64,000 nucleotides of DNA, taken from Streptomyces gobiensis (GTDB lineage: Bacteria; Actinomycetota; Actinomycetes; Streptomycetales; Streptomycetaceae). Below, one piece after another: positions 44,047 to 52,136 of the stretch. The translations under genes were made by a program, and so were the position numbers. The DNA lies in contig NZ_CP086120.1 in assembly GCF_021216675.1 (NCBI RefSeq), positions 868,001 through 932,000 on the forward strand. Direction: 5' to 3'. Positions within the stretch are counted from its first letter, which is position 1. Each line of letters begins with the position of its first letter. Below the pieces are notes generated by a model. That model made no database searches, was not told the DNA's origin, and saw only the letters and a program-made list of their open reading frames with translations.

Positions 44047-46335
44047 ATGAAGGGGAGTGCGGCGGAGCAAGTTGTGGCCGTGCTTGATTCCTATGCGGTC
44101 CTCGTCGGGGGAGAGCGGCAGTCCGGGCAGGGCTGGGTGCACTGGCCCCGGGCGGGGGCATTGCTCAGTACCCCGTACGACACGATGGCGCTCAAGGCCC
44201 GCCTCGACTGCGGGAGCGCCGACGCGGCCGATCTCGACGACGCGCGGCTCGCTGGCAGAGTGGCCCTGTCCACGTACGCACAGGGGGCCGAGACCCTGCG
44301 GCTTGCCCGGCGGGCCGGCAAGGAGTGGCGGCGGGTTCCCCTGGACAGGCGTCTGGGCTTCGTCGCGGCGATGTACGACGCGCTGTGTGAGCGGGCCGAG
44401 GACATGGTGGCCGTCTTGGTGGCCGAGGGGCATCCGGTGCGGGTCGCGCGCTGGGAGCTGACCGTTGCGCTCTCCATGATCCATCGGGAGTCCCTCGCCC
44501 ACGCCCGGCAGCTCCTGGAGTGGCGCACCGAGCAGTCCGGGCGCCGGATCCGCCTGGTCCGCAGGCCCGACGGGGTGGTGGGGCTCAACGCGGCCCGTAA
44601 CGCCGGGTTTCTCTCGTCCGCGCTCGGCCTCCTCGTGCTCGCCGCAGGCAACGCCCTGGTCGTGAACGCACCTCCCGCCGCCCCTCTCGCGGTCGCCTTC
44701 CTATACCACGAGCTGGTCGCCCCGCTGCTGGAGCGGCACGGTGCCCCGCCGGGCACGCTCAGCGTCCTGTGCTCCCCGTCCCGGCCGGCCGTACGGCAGT
44801 GGCTCGGCTCCCCGGACTGCGACGACATTTTCTACTACGGGCCCGCCCGGCACGGCGCGCGCCTGGAGGCCGAGTGCCTGGAGCACGGCAAGAAGCCGGT
44901 CCTGGAGCTGTCCGGCAACGACGCCATGGTGGTGTGGCGCGACGCCGACCTGGAGCGGGCGGCGACCGCGGCCGCCGAACGCTATTACGGATCGGGGCAG
45001 TTGTGCATCGCGCCCAAGTTCGTCGTCGTCCACCCCGATGTGGCCGACGCGTTCACCGCCCTGCTGCACCGCCGGGTGGCCGAGCTGCGCGTGGGGCCGC
45101 CGGAGGACCCGGACGTCGTCCTCAGCGCCGTCGTCAAACGCGGCGACTGCCTGGACGTCCTGCGGGAAGCGGTGGAGCAGGGGGCCGAGCACCTGTGCGG
45201 GGGCGAACTCGTCGACGTGGAGGACAAGCCCACCGCGCGCGGCCCCTTCGTGCGCCCCGTCCTGCTGCGCGCGCACGGGCTCGCCGCGGCCCGGCGGATG
45301 CGCGCGGTGCGGGAGGAGACCTTCTTCCCGCTGATGTGCGTCATTGTGCCCGACCGGGCCGATCACGCCGGGCCGGATCAACTCCACGACGACATCGTGG
45401 AGTTCGTCGAATCCAATCCCTATGGGCTGCGCAACTCCCTGTGGGCGAGCGATCCGTACGTCGTCGAGCGGTTCTGCGACATCGGCAACGGCGGCGTACT
45501 GAAGGTCAACGACAGCCATGTCGGCTGTCTGCCGGTGCTGCCCACGGTCGGCGGCACCGGGCTCAGCGGCGGCACCCTCGGCGAGGCCAACCTCCCCTAT
45601 CTGCGCACCACACGGCTGCAGGGCATCAGCGTGACCACTGATCCGCCCAGTACCCCGGTCTTCGACCACCTGGCGGCGGTATCCGCCCCCACCGGACTTC
45701 CGGGCGCACTCCGGCGCCCGGGAAGCGAAAAGCACGGCACACACAACCGCGAACGACGAGGAGACCCACACATGACAACCCAGACCCAAGACGCCCTGCT
45801 CAACGAGAAGATCGATGTGTGCTTCGGGCACATCGACGCCGACGCCAACGGATCCCTGGACCGCGAGGACCTGTTCACCCTGGGCGCACGGCTGCTCGCC
45901 GAATTCGGCGAGTCCGCCACATCGCCCAAGGGCACCCAACTGATGGACGGCATGGTCCGCTTCTGGAACGCCATCGCGGCCGCCGCCGACGCGGACGGCG
46001 ACGGGCGGCTCACACCCGAGGAATACCGCACCGGCATGAAGGGGGCGTTCATCACCTCCGCTGAGGGCTTCGCGCAGGCCTTCAGGCCCATGCTGGAGGC
46101 GGTCTGCGGACTCCTGGACACCGACGGTGACGGAGAGGTCGACGAGAAGGAGTTCCAGGCCTGGCAGCGGGTCTTCCGCACCGCGCCGGAAGACCGAGCG
46201 GCGGCCTTCCGGGCCCTGGACGCCGACGGCAGCGGCAAGCTGAGCGTCGACGAACTCCTCGACGCCATGCACCAGTACTACACGAGCACCGACCCCGGCG
46301 CCCCCGGCAATGCGCTGTACGGGCCGCTGAACTGA
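44047..46335 (+). CDS. Aldehyde dehydrogenase, frame running into EF-hand protein
   Basis: ALDH-superfamily protein from ATG 44047, oxidising an aldehyde to the acid with NAD(P). Catalytic Glu287 is in VLELSGNDAMVV and Cys320 in GSGQLCIAPKFVVV; EETFFPLMCVIV and ESNPYGLRNSLWA are the usual later motifs. The ALDH fold should end near residue 520, but no stop codon occurs: the frame continues through a poorly conserved segment (PSTPVFDHLAAVSAPTGLPG) into the EF-hand protein at 45772 and stops at 46335, which would give 762 aa. The EF-hand part has its own RBS, so both a fusion and a separate product are possible. Everything upstream of 44047 lacks coding bias. Confidence 0.8.
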   Translation: MKGSAAEQVVAVLDSYAVLVGGERQSGQGWVHWPRAGALLSTPYDTMALKARLDCGSADAADLDDARLAGRVALSTYAQGAETLRLARRAGKEWRRVPLDRRLGFVAAMYDALCERAEDMVAVLVAEGHPVRVARWELTVALSMIHRESLAHARQLLEWRTEQSGRRIRLVRRPDGVVGLNAARNAGFLSSALGLLVLAAGNALVVNAPPAAPLAVAFLYHELVAPLLERHGAPPGTLSVLCSPSRPAVRQWLGSPDCDDIFYYGPARHGARLEAECLEHGKKPVLELSGNDAMVVWRDADLERAATAAAERYYGSGQLCIAPKFVVVHPDVADAFTALLHRRVAELRVGPPEDPDVVLSAVVKRGDCLDVLREAVEQGAEHLCGGELVDVEDKPTARGPFVRPVLLRAHGLAAARRMRAVREETFFPLMCVIVPDRADHAGPDQLHDDIVEFVESNPYGLRNSLWASDPYVVERFCDIGNGGVLKVNDSHVGCLPVLPTVGGTGLSGGTLGEANLPYLRTTRLQGISVTTDPPSTPVFDHLAAVSAPTGLPGALRRPGSEKHGTHNRERRGDPHMTTQTQDALLNEKIDVCFGHIDADANGSLDREDLFTLGARLLAEFGESATSPKGTQLMDGMVRFWNAIAAAADADGDGRLTPEEYRTGMKGAFITSAEGFAQAFRPMLEAVCGLLDTDGDGEVDEKEFQAWQRVFRTAPEDRAAAFRALDADGSGKLSVDELLDAMHQYYTSTDPGAPGNALYGPLN
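45772..46335 (+). CDS. Four-EF-hand calcium-binding protein (calerythrin-like), internal start
   Basis: 187 aa if started at ATG 45772, which has AGGAG eight bases upstream. Four canonical EF loops: DADANGSLDRED (22-33), DADGDGRLTPEE (73-84), DTDGDGEVDEKE (116-127) and DADGSGKLSVDE (150-161), each with Asp/Glu at the calcium-coordinating positions. This matches the calerythrin/sarcoplasmic-type EF-hand proteins of Streptomyces, normally stand-alone. Cytosolic, probably a calcium buffer or sensor. Lies in frame with the upstream ALDH without an intervening stop. Confidence 0.88.
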   Translation: MTTQTQDALLNEKIDVCFGHIDADANGSLDREDLFTLGARLLAEFGESATSPKGTQLMDGMVRFWNAIAAAADADGDGRLTPEEYRTGMKGAFITSAEGFAQAFRPMLEAVCGLLDTDGDGEVDEKEFQAWQRVFRTAPEDRAAAFRALDADGSGKLSVDELLDAMHQYYTSTDPGAPGNALYGPLN

Positions 46336-46590
46336 CCAGACCCGGGAGCGCTCACGGCGCTTGAGGTTCTGACCGCATCGGGTCAGTGGCAGTTCGCCCT
46401 CGACTGCCAACCGGTCGCGAGCGCCGAGACGCCCGGGGCCACGCCCACCACTCGGCAGACGCCTGTTGCTCCCCTCCGCAGGGACGAGCAACAGGGACCC
46501 GGAGGTCGAGCCTCCATCGTTGTCTCGTCAGCACAGCCGTCCCTCGGTGCACATCCAGTGCACACGAAGGCGGAAAAAGGCTATGACCCG
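46336..46590. other. Intergenic stretch before glnA terminator
   Basis: Between EF-hand and glnA 3' ends. No coding bias on either strand and no recognised element apart from short imperfect hairpins. Confidence 0.4.
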
Positions 46591-46615
46591 CGGAAGACAC
46601 TGAGCAGTGTTTCCG
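46591..46615. terminator. Hairpin between EF-hand and glnA 3' ends
   Basis: CGGAA-G-ACACTG-AG-CAGTGT-TTCCG: 11 paired bases with one bulge, 52 bases after the glnA stop on the minus strand. Confidence 0.65.
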
Positions 46616-46666
46616 CAGGTCACAGCCCTTATGCGCCGCGAGGCACCAGGTCAGGGAACCCGGTTT

Positions 46667-48082
46667 TTAGATGTCGAAGTACAGCTCGAACTCGTGCGGG
46701 TGCGGGCGGAGCTGCATCGGGGCGATCTCGTTGGTGCGCTTGTAGTCGATCCAGGTCTCGATCAGGTCGGAGGTGAAGACACCGCCGGCCTGCAGGTACT
46801 CGTTGTCCTCTTCCAGGGCGTCCAGGACGGCCGGGAGGGAGGTCGGGACCTGGGCGACGCCCGCGTGCTCCTCGGGGGCGAGCTCGTAGAGGTCCTTGTC
46901 GATCGGCTCGGCCGGCTCGATCTTGTTCTTGACGCCGTCGAGGCCTGCCAGGAGGAGGGCGGAGAAGGCGAGGTACGGGTTGGAGGACGGGTCCGGGGCG
47001 CGGAACTCGACGCGCTTGGCCTTCGGGTTGGAGCCGGTGATCGGGATACGCATCGCGGCGGAGCGGTTGCGCTGGGAGTAGACCAGGTTGACCGGGGCCT
47101 CGAAGCCGGGGACCAGGCGGTGGTAGGAGTTCACCGTCGGGTTGGTGAAGGCCAGCAGCGACGGGGCGTGCTTGAGGATGCCGCCGATGTAGTAGCGGGC
47201 GGTGTCGGAGAGACCCGCGTAACCCTGCTCGTCGTAGAAGAGGGGGTCGCCGCCGTTCCACAGAGACTGGTGGACGTGCATGCCCGAGCCGTTGTCGCCG
47301 AAGATCGGCTTCGGCATGAAGGTGGCGGTCTTGCCGTTGCGCCAGGCGACGTTCTTCACGATGTACTTGAAGAGCATCAGGTCGTCGGCGGCGGCGAGCA
47401 GCGTGTTGAACTTGTAGTTGATCTCGGCCTGGCCCGCGGTGCCCACCTCGTGGTGCTGGCGCTCAACCTGGAGACCGGCCTTGCCCAGCTCAAGGGTGAT
47501 CTCGGCGCGCAGGTCGGCGAAGTGGTCGACCGGCGGGGCCGGGAAGTAGCCGCCCTTGTAGCGGACCTTGTAGCCGCGGTTGCCGCCGTCCTCGATGGCG
47601 CCGGTGTTCCAGGCGCCCGCCTCGGAGTCGATGTAGTAGTAGCCGGCGTTCGACTTGGTCTCGAAGCGCACATCGTCGAAGACGTAGAACTCGGCCTCGG
47701 GACCGAAGTAGGCGGTGTCCGCGATGCCGGAGGAGGCGAGGTAGGCCTCGGCCTTCTTCGCCACGTTCCGCGGGTCACGGCTGTACTGCTCGCCGGTGAT
47801 CGGGTCGTGGATGAAGAAGTTGATGTTGAGGTGCTTCTCCTTGCGGAACGAGTCCAGACGTGCCGTGGACAGGTCCGGGACGAGCGCCATGTCGGACTCG
47901 TGGATCGCCTGGAAGCCGCGGATCGAAGAGCCGTCGAACATCAGGTTCTCGGTCGGGTCGAACGTATCGGCCGGGACCGTGAAGTGCTGCATGATGCCCG
48001 GCAGGTCACAGAAGCGGACATCGATGAATTTGACGTCGTTGTCCGAAATGAACTTCTTTGCCTCGTCGGCGTTCTGGAACAT
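46667..48082 (-). CDS. glnA: Glutamine synthetase type I
   Basis: 471 aa, ATG 48082 with AGGAGG upstream. ATP-dependent amidation of glutamate, central to ammonium assimilation. Signature residues: [18 protein letters not shown] (N-domain), [14 protein letters not shown] (metal Glu), [45 protein letters not shown], and the adenylylation region [14 protein letters not shown] with the modifiable Tyr. This is the GSI-beta type. A GlnR box pair lies about 95-135 bases upstream of the start. Confidence 0.98.
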   Translation of the reverse strand: MFQNADEAKKFISDNDVKFIDVRFCDLPGIMQHFTVPADTFDPTENLMFDGSSIRGFQAIHESDMALVPDLSTARLDSFRKEKHLNINFFIHDPITGEQYSRDPRNVAKKAEAYLASSGIADTAYFGPEAEFYVFDDVRFETKSNAGYYYIDSEAGAWNTGAIEDGGNRGYKVRYKGGYFPAPPVDHFADLRAEITLELGKAGLQVERQHHEVGTAGQAEINYKFNTLLAAADDLMLFKYIVKNVAWRNGKTATFMPKPIFGDNGSGMHVHQSLWNGGDPLFYDEQGYAGLSDTARYYIGGILKHAPSLLAFTNPTVNSYHRLVPGFEAPVNLVYSQRNRSAAMRIPITGSNPKAKRVEFRAPDPSSNPYLAFSALLLAGLDGVKNKIEPAEPIDKDLYELAPEEHAGVAQVPTSLPAVLDALEEDNEYLQAGGVFTSDLIETWIDYKRTNEIAPMQLRPHPHEFELYFDI

Positions 48083-48177
48083 CCAAGTCCTCCTAGTCCC
48101 GCCGCGAGGGGACGGGGTTTGCAGCTCTGGTCGCAGTCCAGTGCGGTGGCCTGCTGGCTCGACCCTAGGCATGCGGG

Positions 48178-48216
48178 ATTTCTCGAGCATGACCCATTTG
48201 TTTCGCCGATGTTAAC
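48178..48216 (-). promoter_or_regulatory. GlnR a/b binding-site pair upstream of glnA
   Basis: On the minus strand GTTAAC-ATCGGC-GAAAC (48200-48216) is followed by GTCAT-GCTCGA-GAAAT (48178-48193). Both fit the GlnR box GTnAC-n6-GAAAC with few mismatches and their starts are 22 bases apart, the same geometry as upstream of glnII in this window. Confidence 0.82.
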
Positions 48217-48295
48217 CGGGCCTCTTGCCGTCCCCGTGCTTCCAGGCTACTGGAGGCGCGTCCGCATACGTTTCGGGGCGCGCTACCGTTGACGG

Positions 48296-48763
48296 GTGGA
48301 CAACAGGCAGGCAATGGGATCGTGGCTCTCCGGCCCCCGCGCGGCGGCCGAGGAGATGGGTGCGGACTTCGGCTACCGGGGGGAGCGGCTGGGGCTCCCG
48401 GAGGACGGGCCGGGCTCGGTGGCTCCGCTGGGGCGGCGGTTCGGTGCGATCTTCATCGACTGGCTGCTGTGTGTCCTGATCGCTTATGGGCTGCTGTCCG
48501 GTGATGGCATGCGGGGCGCGGGTAACTGGGCGCTGCTCGTCTTCGGGGTCATGGCCTTTCTGACCGTGGGCACGATCGGCTCTACGCCCGGCAAGCGCGT
48601 TCTCGGGCTGCGGGTGATCTCGGTGACGGGTGACCGGCTCACCCTTCCCCGGGTTCTCGTGCGCACCGCGCTGCTGGTGCTGGCCATCCCCGCGCTGATC
48701 TGGGACCGGGACGGCCGGGGGCTGCACGACCGGCTGTCGGGGGCGGTGCAGGTCCGTATCTGA
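48296..48763 (+). CDS. RDD-family membrane protein
   Basis: 155 aa. RDD domain from about residue 42: GRRFGAIFIDWLLCVLIAYG (R..A..ID), STPGKRVLGLRVISVTG, and the terminal WDRDGRGLHDRLSGAVQV. About three helices. Family function unclear. GTG 48296; divergent from glnA, whose GlnR boxes lie in the shared 213-bp gap. Confidence 0.9.
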   Translation: MDNRQAMGSWLSGPRAAAEEMGADFGYRGERLGLPEDGPGSVAPLGRRFGAIFIDWLLCVLIAYGLLSGDGMRGAGNWALLVFGVMAFLTVGTIGSTPGKRVLGLRVISVTGDRLTLPRVLVRTALLVLAIPALIWDRDGRGLHDRLSGAVQVRI

Positions 48764-48786
48764 GACATCTGAGACGGGGCAGTAAA

Positions 48787-48830
48787 AACGGCTGGGCCCG
48801 GAACCCTGAGGGGTTCCGGGCCCAGCCGTT
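48787..48830. terminator. Bidirectional terminator between RDD and DUF4191 genes
   Basis: Perfect 20-bp inverted repeat (48787-48806 and 48811-48830, loop TGAG) flanked by A- and T-rich bases, between two convergent genes; the longest perfect stem in the window. Confidence 0.93.
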
Positions 48831-48848
48831 TACGTATACGACTCGCGC

Positions 48849-49541
48849 TCAGCGGCCGCCGCCCTGTCCCTTCGGCAGGCGCATGCCCTTGGGCAGCGGG
48901 CCCTTTGGGAGCGGCATATTGCTCATCAAATCGCCCATCGCGCGCAGCCGGTCATTGACCTCGGTGACCTGGGAGCCGGGCAGTGCCCGGGGCTTCTTGA
49001 CGATGGTGGTGCGCAGCTTCTTCAGGGGCACCTGGCCCTCACCGTTGCCCACGATCACATCATGCACCGGCACATCGCCCAGCACACGGGCCATCTTCCG
49101 CTTCTCGGAGGCCAGCAGACCGCGCAGCCGGTTCGGGTTGCCCTCGGCCACCAGCACGACACCGGGCTTGCCCACGGCCCGGTGCACGACGTCCTGGTTG
49201 CGGTTCATCGCGACCGCCGGGGTGACCGACCAGCCTTTGCCGATGTTGTCCAGCACCGCCGCGGCGGCGCCCGGCTGGCCTTCCATCTGCCCGAAGGCCG
49301 CCCGTTCGGCACGGCGGCCGAAGACGATCGCCATCGCGAGGAAGGCCAGCAGGAAGCCCAGGATGCCCAGATAGACCGGGTGTCCGACCAGGAAACCGAT
49401 CCCGAGGACAACGCCGAAGGTGACAAGCCCCACGCCGAGCAGGATGAATCCGATCCACCGATCGGCCCGCCGGGTCATCTTGTACGTCAGGGCGATCTGC
49501 TTGAGCCGCCCTGGGTTCTCGGATTTTTCCTTCCTCGCCAT
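48849..49541 (-). CDS. DUF4191 membrane protein
   Basis: 230 aa. Two N-terminal helices (WIGFILLGVGLVTFGVVLGI and VYLGILGFLLAFLAMAIVFG) after a basic YKMTRRAD segment, then a soluble domain (QDVVHRAVGKPGVVLVAEGN; PVHDVIVGNGEGQVPLKKLR) and a Met/Pro/Lys-rich tail. A conserved actinobacterial family usually beside lipA, as here; function unknown. Confidence 0.92.
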   Translation of the reverse strand: MARKEKSENPGRLKQIALTYKMTRRADRWIGFILLGVGLVTFGVVLGIGFLVGHPVYLGILGFLLAFLAMAIVFGRRAERAAFGQMEGQPGAAAAVLDNIGKGWSVTPAVAMNRNQDVVHRAVGKPGVVLVAEGNPNRLRGLLASEKRKMARVLGDVPVHDVIVGNGEGQVPLKKLRTTIVKKPRALPGSQVTEVNDRLRAMGDLMSNMPLPKGPLPKGMRLPKGQGGGR

Positions 49542-49552
49542 ACGGCAAGTTT

Positions 49553-49682
49553 ACGTGGCCAAATGACGGGCCTCCGCCACGGGGCGGGGACGGGTCAGGA
49601 ACACGTGACCCGAACCCTGCTGGGGGTCCGGGGGTTATCCCCCGGGGTATCGCAGCACGTGGCCAAATGACGGGCCTCCGCC
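49553..49682. repeat. 26-bp direct repeat flanking an inserted segment
   Basis: The 26 bases beginning ACGTGGCCAAATGACGGG occur identically at 49553-49578 and 49657-49682, 104 bases apart. In the left copy the minus-strand frame reads EARHLAT then TAA, which looks like the ancestral end of the small gene at 49595-49855. The right copy lies inside that gene, so the segment between looks like a duplication or insertion that changed the C-terminus. Confidence 0.8.
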
Positions 49683-49855
49683 GCGGCCTCCAGAACGTGC
49701 GCCGCCTCGCCCCGGGCCTTCGCTCTGCGCCGGTCCTCCAGCACCGCCGTCCAGGCGTTCCGCCGCGCCGTGCTCTGGCCGCCGCGCAACAGCAGGCCCT
49801 CCAGTGTGCGCAGGGCGTCAGCGAAGGACGGGCGTACGGGCGCGGCAGCCTGCAT
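49595..49855 (-). CDS. Small conserved actinobacterial protein near lipA
   Basis: 86 aa from ATG 49855 (GGAGG upstream). Helical core MQAAAPVRPSFADALRTLEG ... STARRNAWTAVLEDRRRAKA, then an Ala-rich helix ending EARHLAT. The last roughly 22 residues (CCDTPGDNPRTPSRVRVTCS) appear to derive from the inserted or duplicated DNA between the two 26-bp repeats. No known function. Confidence 0.65.
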   Translation of the reverse strand: MQAAAPVRPSFADALRTLEGLLLRGGQSTARRNAWTAVLEDRRRAKARGEAAHVLEAAAEARHLATCCDTPGDNPRTPSRVRVTCS

Positions 49856-49965
49856 GGTGGTGGTCCCTCCGGTGATGCGAGCTCTGTGTGAAGTCATCGT
49901 CACCGATTGGTGTTACCACTACATGACCAGCCGGTCAAAAGAGCTGAAAGGTTCTGGGCCCCACG

Positions 49966-50928
49966 CTAGGCTGCGCGGTCCTTGCGGGCCTCGATGGCCT
50001 GCTGGTAGAGGCGTCCGGCGCGGTACGAGGAGCGGACCAGCGGGCCGGACATCACACCGGCGTAGCCGATCTCTTCGGCCTCCTCCTGGAGCTCCACGAA
50101 CTCCTGCGGCTTCACCCAGCGCTCCACGGGGTGGTGCCGTGGTGTGGGCCGCAGATACTGGGTGATGGTGATCAGCTCGCAGCCCGCGTTGTGCAGGTCC
50201 TGCAGCGCCTCGCTGACCTCCTCGCGGGTCTCGCCCATGCCCAGGATCAGGTTGGACTTGGTGACGAGGCCGTCCTCGCGGGCGCGGGTGATGACCTCGA
50301 GGGAGCGCTCGTAGCGGAAGGCGGGGCGGATGCGCTTGAAGATCCGCGGGACCGTCTCGACATTGTGCGCGAGCACCTCAGGCCGGGAGGAGAAGACCTC
50401 GGCGAGCTGTTCCGGCACGGCGTTGAAGTCGGGGATCAGCAGCTCGACGCCGGTGTCGGGCATCAGCCCGTGGATCTGGCGGACCGTCTCGGCGTACAGC
50501 CAGGCGCCGCCGTCATCCAGGTCGTCGCGGGCGACGCCGGTGATGGTCGCGTAGCGCAGCTCCATCTGCTGCACGGACTCGGCGACCCGGCGCGGCTCAT
50601 CACGGTCCAGCTCGGCGGGCTTGCCGGTGTCGATCTGGCAGAAGTCACAGCGCCGGGTGCACTGCTCACCGCCGATGAGGAAGGTGGCCTCGCGGTCCTC
50701 CCAGCATTCGAAGATGTTGGGACAGCCGGCCTCCTGGCAGACCGTGTGCAGACCCTCGCGCTTCACCAGGCTCTGGAGTGCGTTGTACTCCGGGCCCATC
50801 TTCGCCCGAGTCTTGATCCACTCCGGCTTGCGCTCAATGGGGGTCTGGCTGTTACGGACTTCCAAGCGGAGCAATCGCCGGCCGTCAGGCCTTGGCATTG
50901 ACTGCCCGTCGGGTGCGACAGCGGACAC
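49966..50928 (-). CDS. lipA: Lipoyl synthase
   Basis: 320 aa. Radical-SAM enzyme inserting two sulfurs into octanoyl-lysine on lipoyl domains. Auxiliary cluster motif [13 protein letters not shown] and radical-[13 protein letters not shown] are intact, with [16 protein letters not shown] and the C-terminal RSSYRAG (the conserved RSSY Ser that ligates the auxiliary cluster). GTG 50928 after GGAGCC. 82 bases downstream of lipB on the same strand, so one transcription unit is likely. It serves the E2 protein encoded at 1.3-3.0 kb. Confidence 0.98.
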   Translation of the reverse strand: MSAVAPDGQSMPRPDGRRLLRLEVRNSQTPIERKPEWIKTRAKMGPEYNALQSLVKREGLHTVCQEAGCPNIFECWEDREATFLIGGEQCTRRCDFCQIDTGKPAELDRDEPRRVAESVQQMELRYATITGVARDDLDDGGAWLYAETVRQIHGLMPDTGVELLIPDFNAVPEQLAEVFSSRPEVLAHNVETVPRIFKRIRPAFRYERSLEVITRAREDGLVTKSNLILGMGETREEVSEALQDLHNAGCELITITQYLRPTPRHHPVERWVKPQEFVELQEEAEEIGYAGVMSGPLVRSSYRAGRLYQQAIEARKDRAA

Positions 50929-51010
50929 GTCCGGCTCCTAAAACTTTTGATTCCTCGGCGTTCCCTAGGGTACGCCTGTGCTTTGTGGGGTCAGACCCCG
51001 GTTGCAGGGC

Positions 51011-51916
51011 TCATACGGCTTCTACCGCGCGGGGCCGGAGCTCCGCCGTTTCAAGCACGCCGCGCAGGTGCTTCTCCACTACCGGAAGTACCTCGGCGAC
51101 CGGCACATTCCTGCCCAGCTCGCCTGAGAGCGAGGTCACACCGGCGTCCCGGATACCGCACGGCACGATCCGGTCGAACCAGGTGTTGTCCGGATCGCAG
51201 TTCAGCGCGAAGCCGTGCATCGTGACGCCCTTGGCGACCCGGATACCGATGGCGGCGAGCTTGCGGTCCTCCCGGCGCTGGCCCGCGTTGGACGGGGCGT
51301 ACTCAGGGCCCATCATCCGGGCGTCGTACTCCTCGTCCGCGGCCCCAGGATCGAAGTCCAGTGCGAGACCACCCAGTGCGGGCCGTTCCTCGCCTGCGGC
51401 TGCGCTCTTGGTCGCGCTCCGCCTCGACTCCGCTCCGGCCGAGTGCCCCTCCCTCGTCCCTCGGTCGGGACCCTCAACCTGCGCTGCGTCTCGGCTGCGC
51501 CGCTCGAGGGGATCGCCCAGCACCCACACCCCGCTGCGGCCCTCGATCCTGGTGGTCTCCAGGCCGAACTCCGCGCAGGTGAGGATGAGCGCTTCCTCCA
51601 GGCGGCGGACATGGGCGACCACATCCACCGGGCGGGGCAGCTTCAGGATCGGGTAGCCCACCAGCTGGCCGGGGCCATGCCAGGTGATCTTCCCGCCCCG
51701 GTCCACATCGACCACCGGGGTGCCGTCCAGGGGGCGCTCGCTGTCCGCCGTGCGCCGCCCGGCCGTGTACACCGGCTGGTGCTCCAGCAGCAGACAGGTG
51801 TCCGGGATCTCGTCCGCGAACCGGGCCGCATGGACCTCACGCTGCTTCTGCCACGCCTCTCGGTACTCCACCGCCTCCGCACCAAAGCCCAGGTGGATAT
51901 AGCGCAGCTCGCTCAC
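51011..51916 (-). CDS. lipB: Octanoyltransferase with low-complexity insertion
   Basis: 301 aa from GTG 51916 (GAGGGAG upstream), longer than the usual 230-270. It moves octanoyl from ACP to lipoyl domains. Motifs: [43 protein letters not shown], then the actinobacterial [20 protein letters not shown] with catalytic Lys, and [13 protein letters not shown] with catalytic Cys. Between [14 protein letters not shown] and [14 protein letters not shown] sits an Arg/Ala/Ser/Gly-rich segment of about 35 residues not expected in the family; it probably loops out. Confidence 0.94.
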   Translation of the reverse strand: MSELRYIHLGFGAEAVEYREAWQKQREVHAARFADEIPDTCLLLEHQPVYTAGRRTADSERPLDGTPVVDVDRGGKITWHGPGQLVGYPILKLPRPVDVVAHVRRLEEALILTCAEFGLETTRIEGRSGVWVLGDPLERRSRDAAQVEGPDRGTREGHSAGAESRRSATKSAAAGEERPALGGLALDFDPGAADEEYDARMMGPEYAPSNAGQRREDRKLAAIGIRVAKGVTMHGFALNCDPDNTWFDRIVPCGIRDAGVTSLSGELGRNVPVAEVLPVVEKHLRGVLETAELRPRAVEAV

Positions 51917-52136
51917 GGCGGCTCCCTCTCTCGGTCGGCTCCAGACCCTCCCCGCCACTGTACGGCCGGACGCCCCGGCGCACGCAGGCGGATATCGCGA
52001 CCTGCGCACTCACACGTACGGATGAATACCAGCCGCAGGCCGCGAGGACCGGCCACGGGGCCGTTACATTCACGCCGTTCCAACAGGGCGCCCCCGGCGT
52101 CTGTCACAAGCCGTCAGGCAGGAGACCGCAAAGCCG

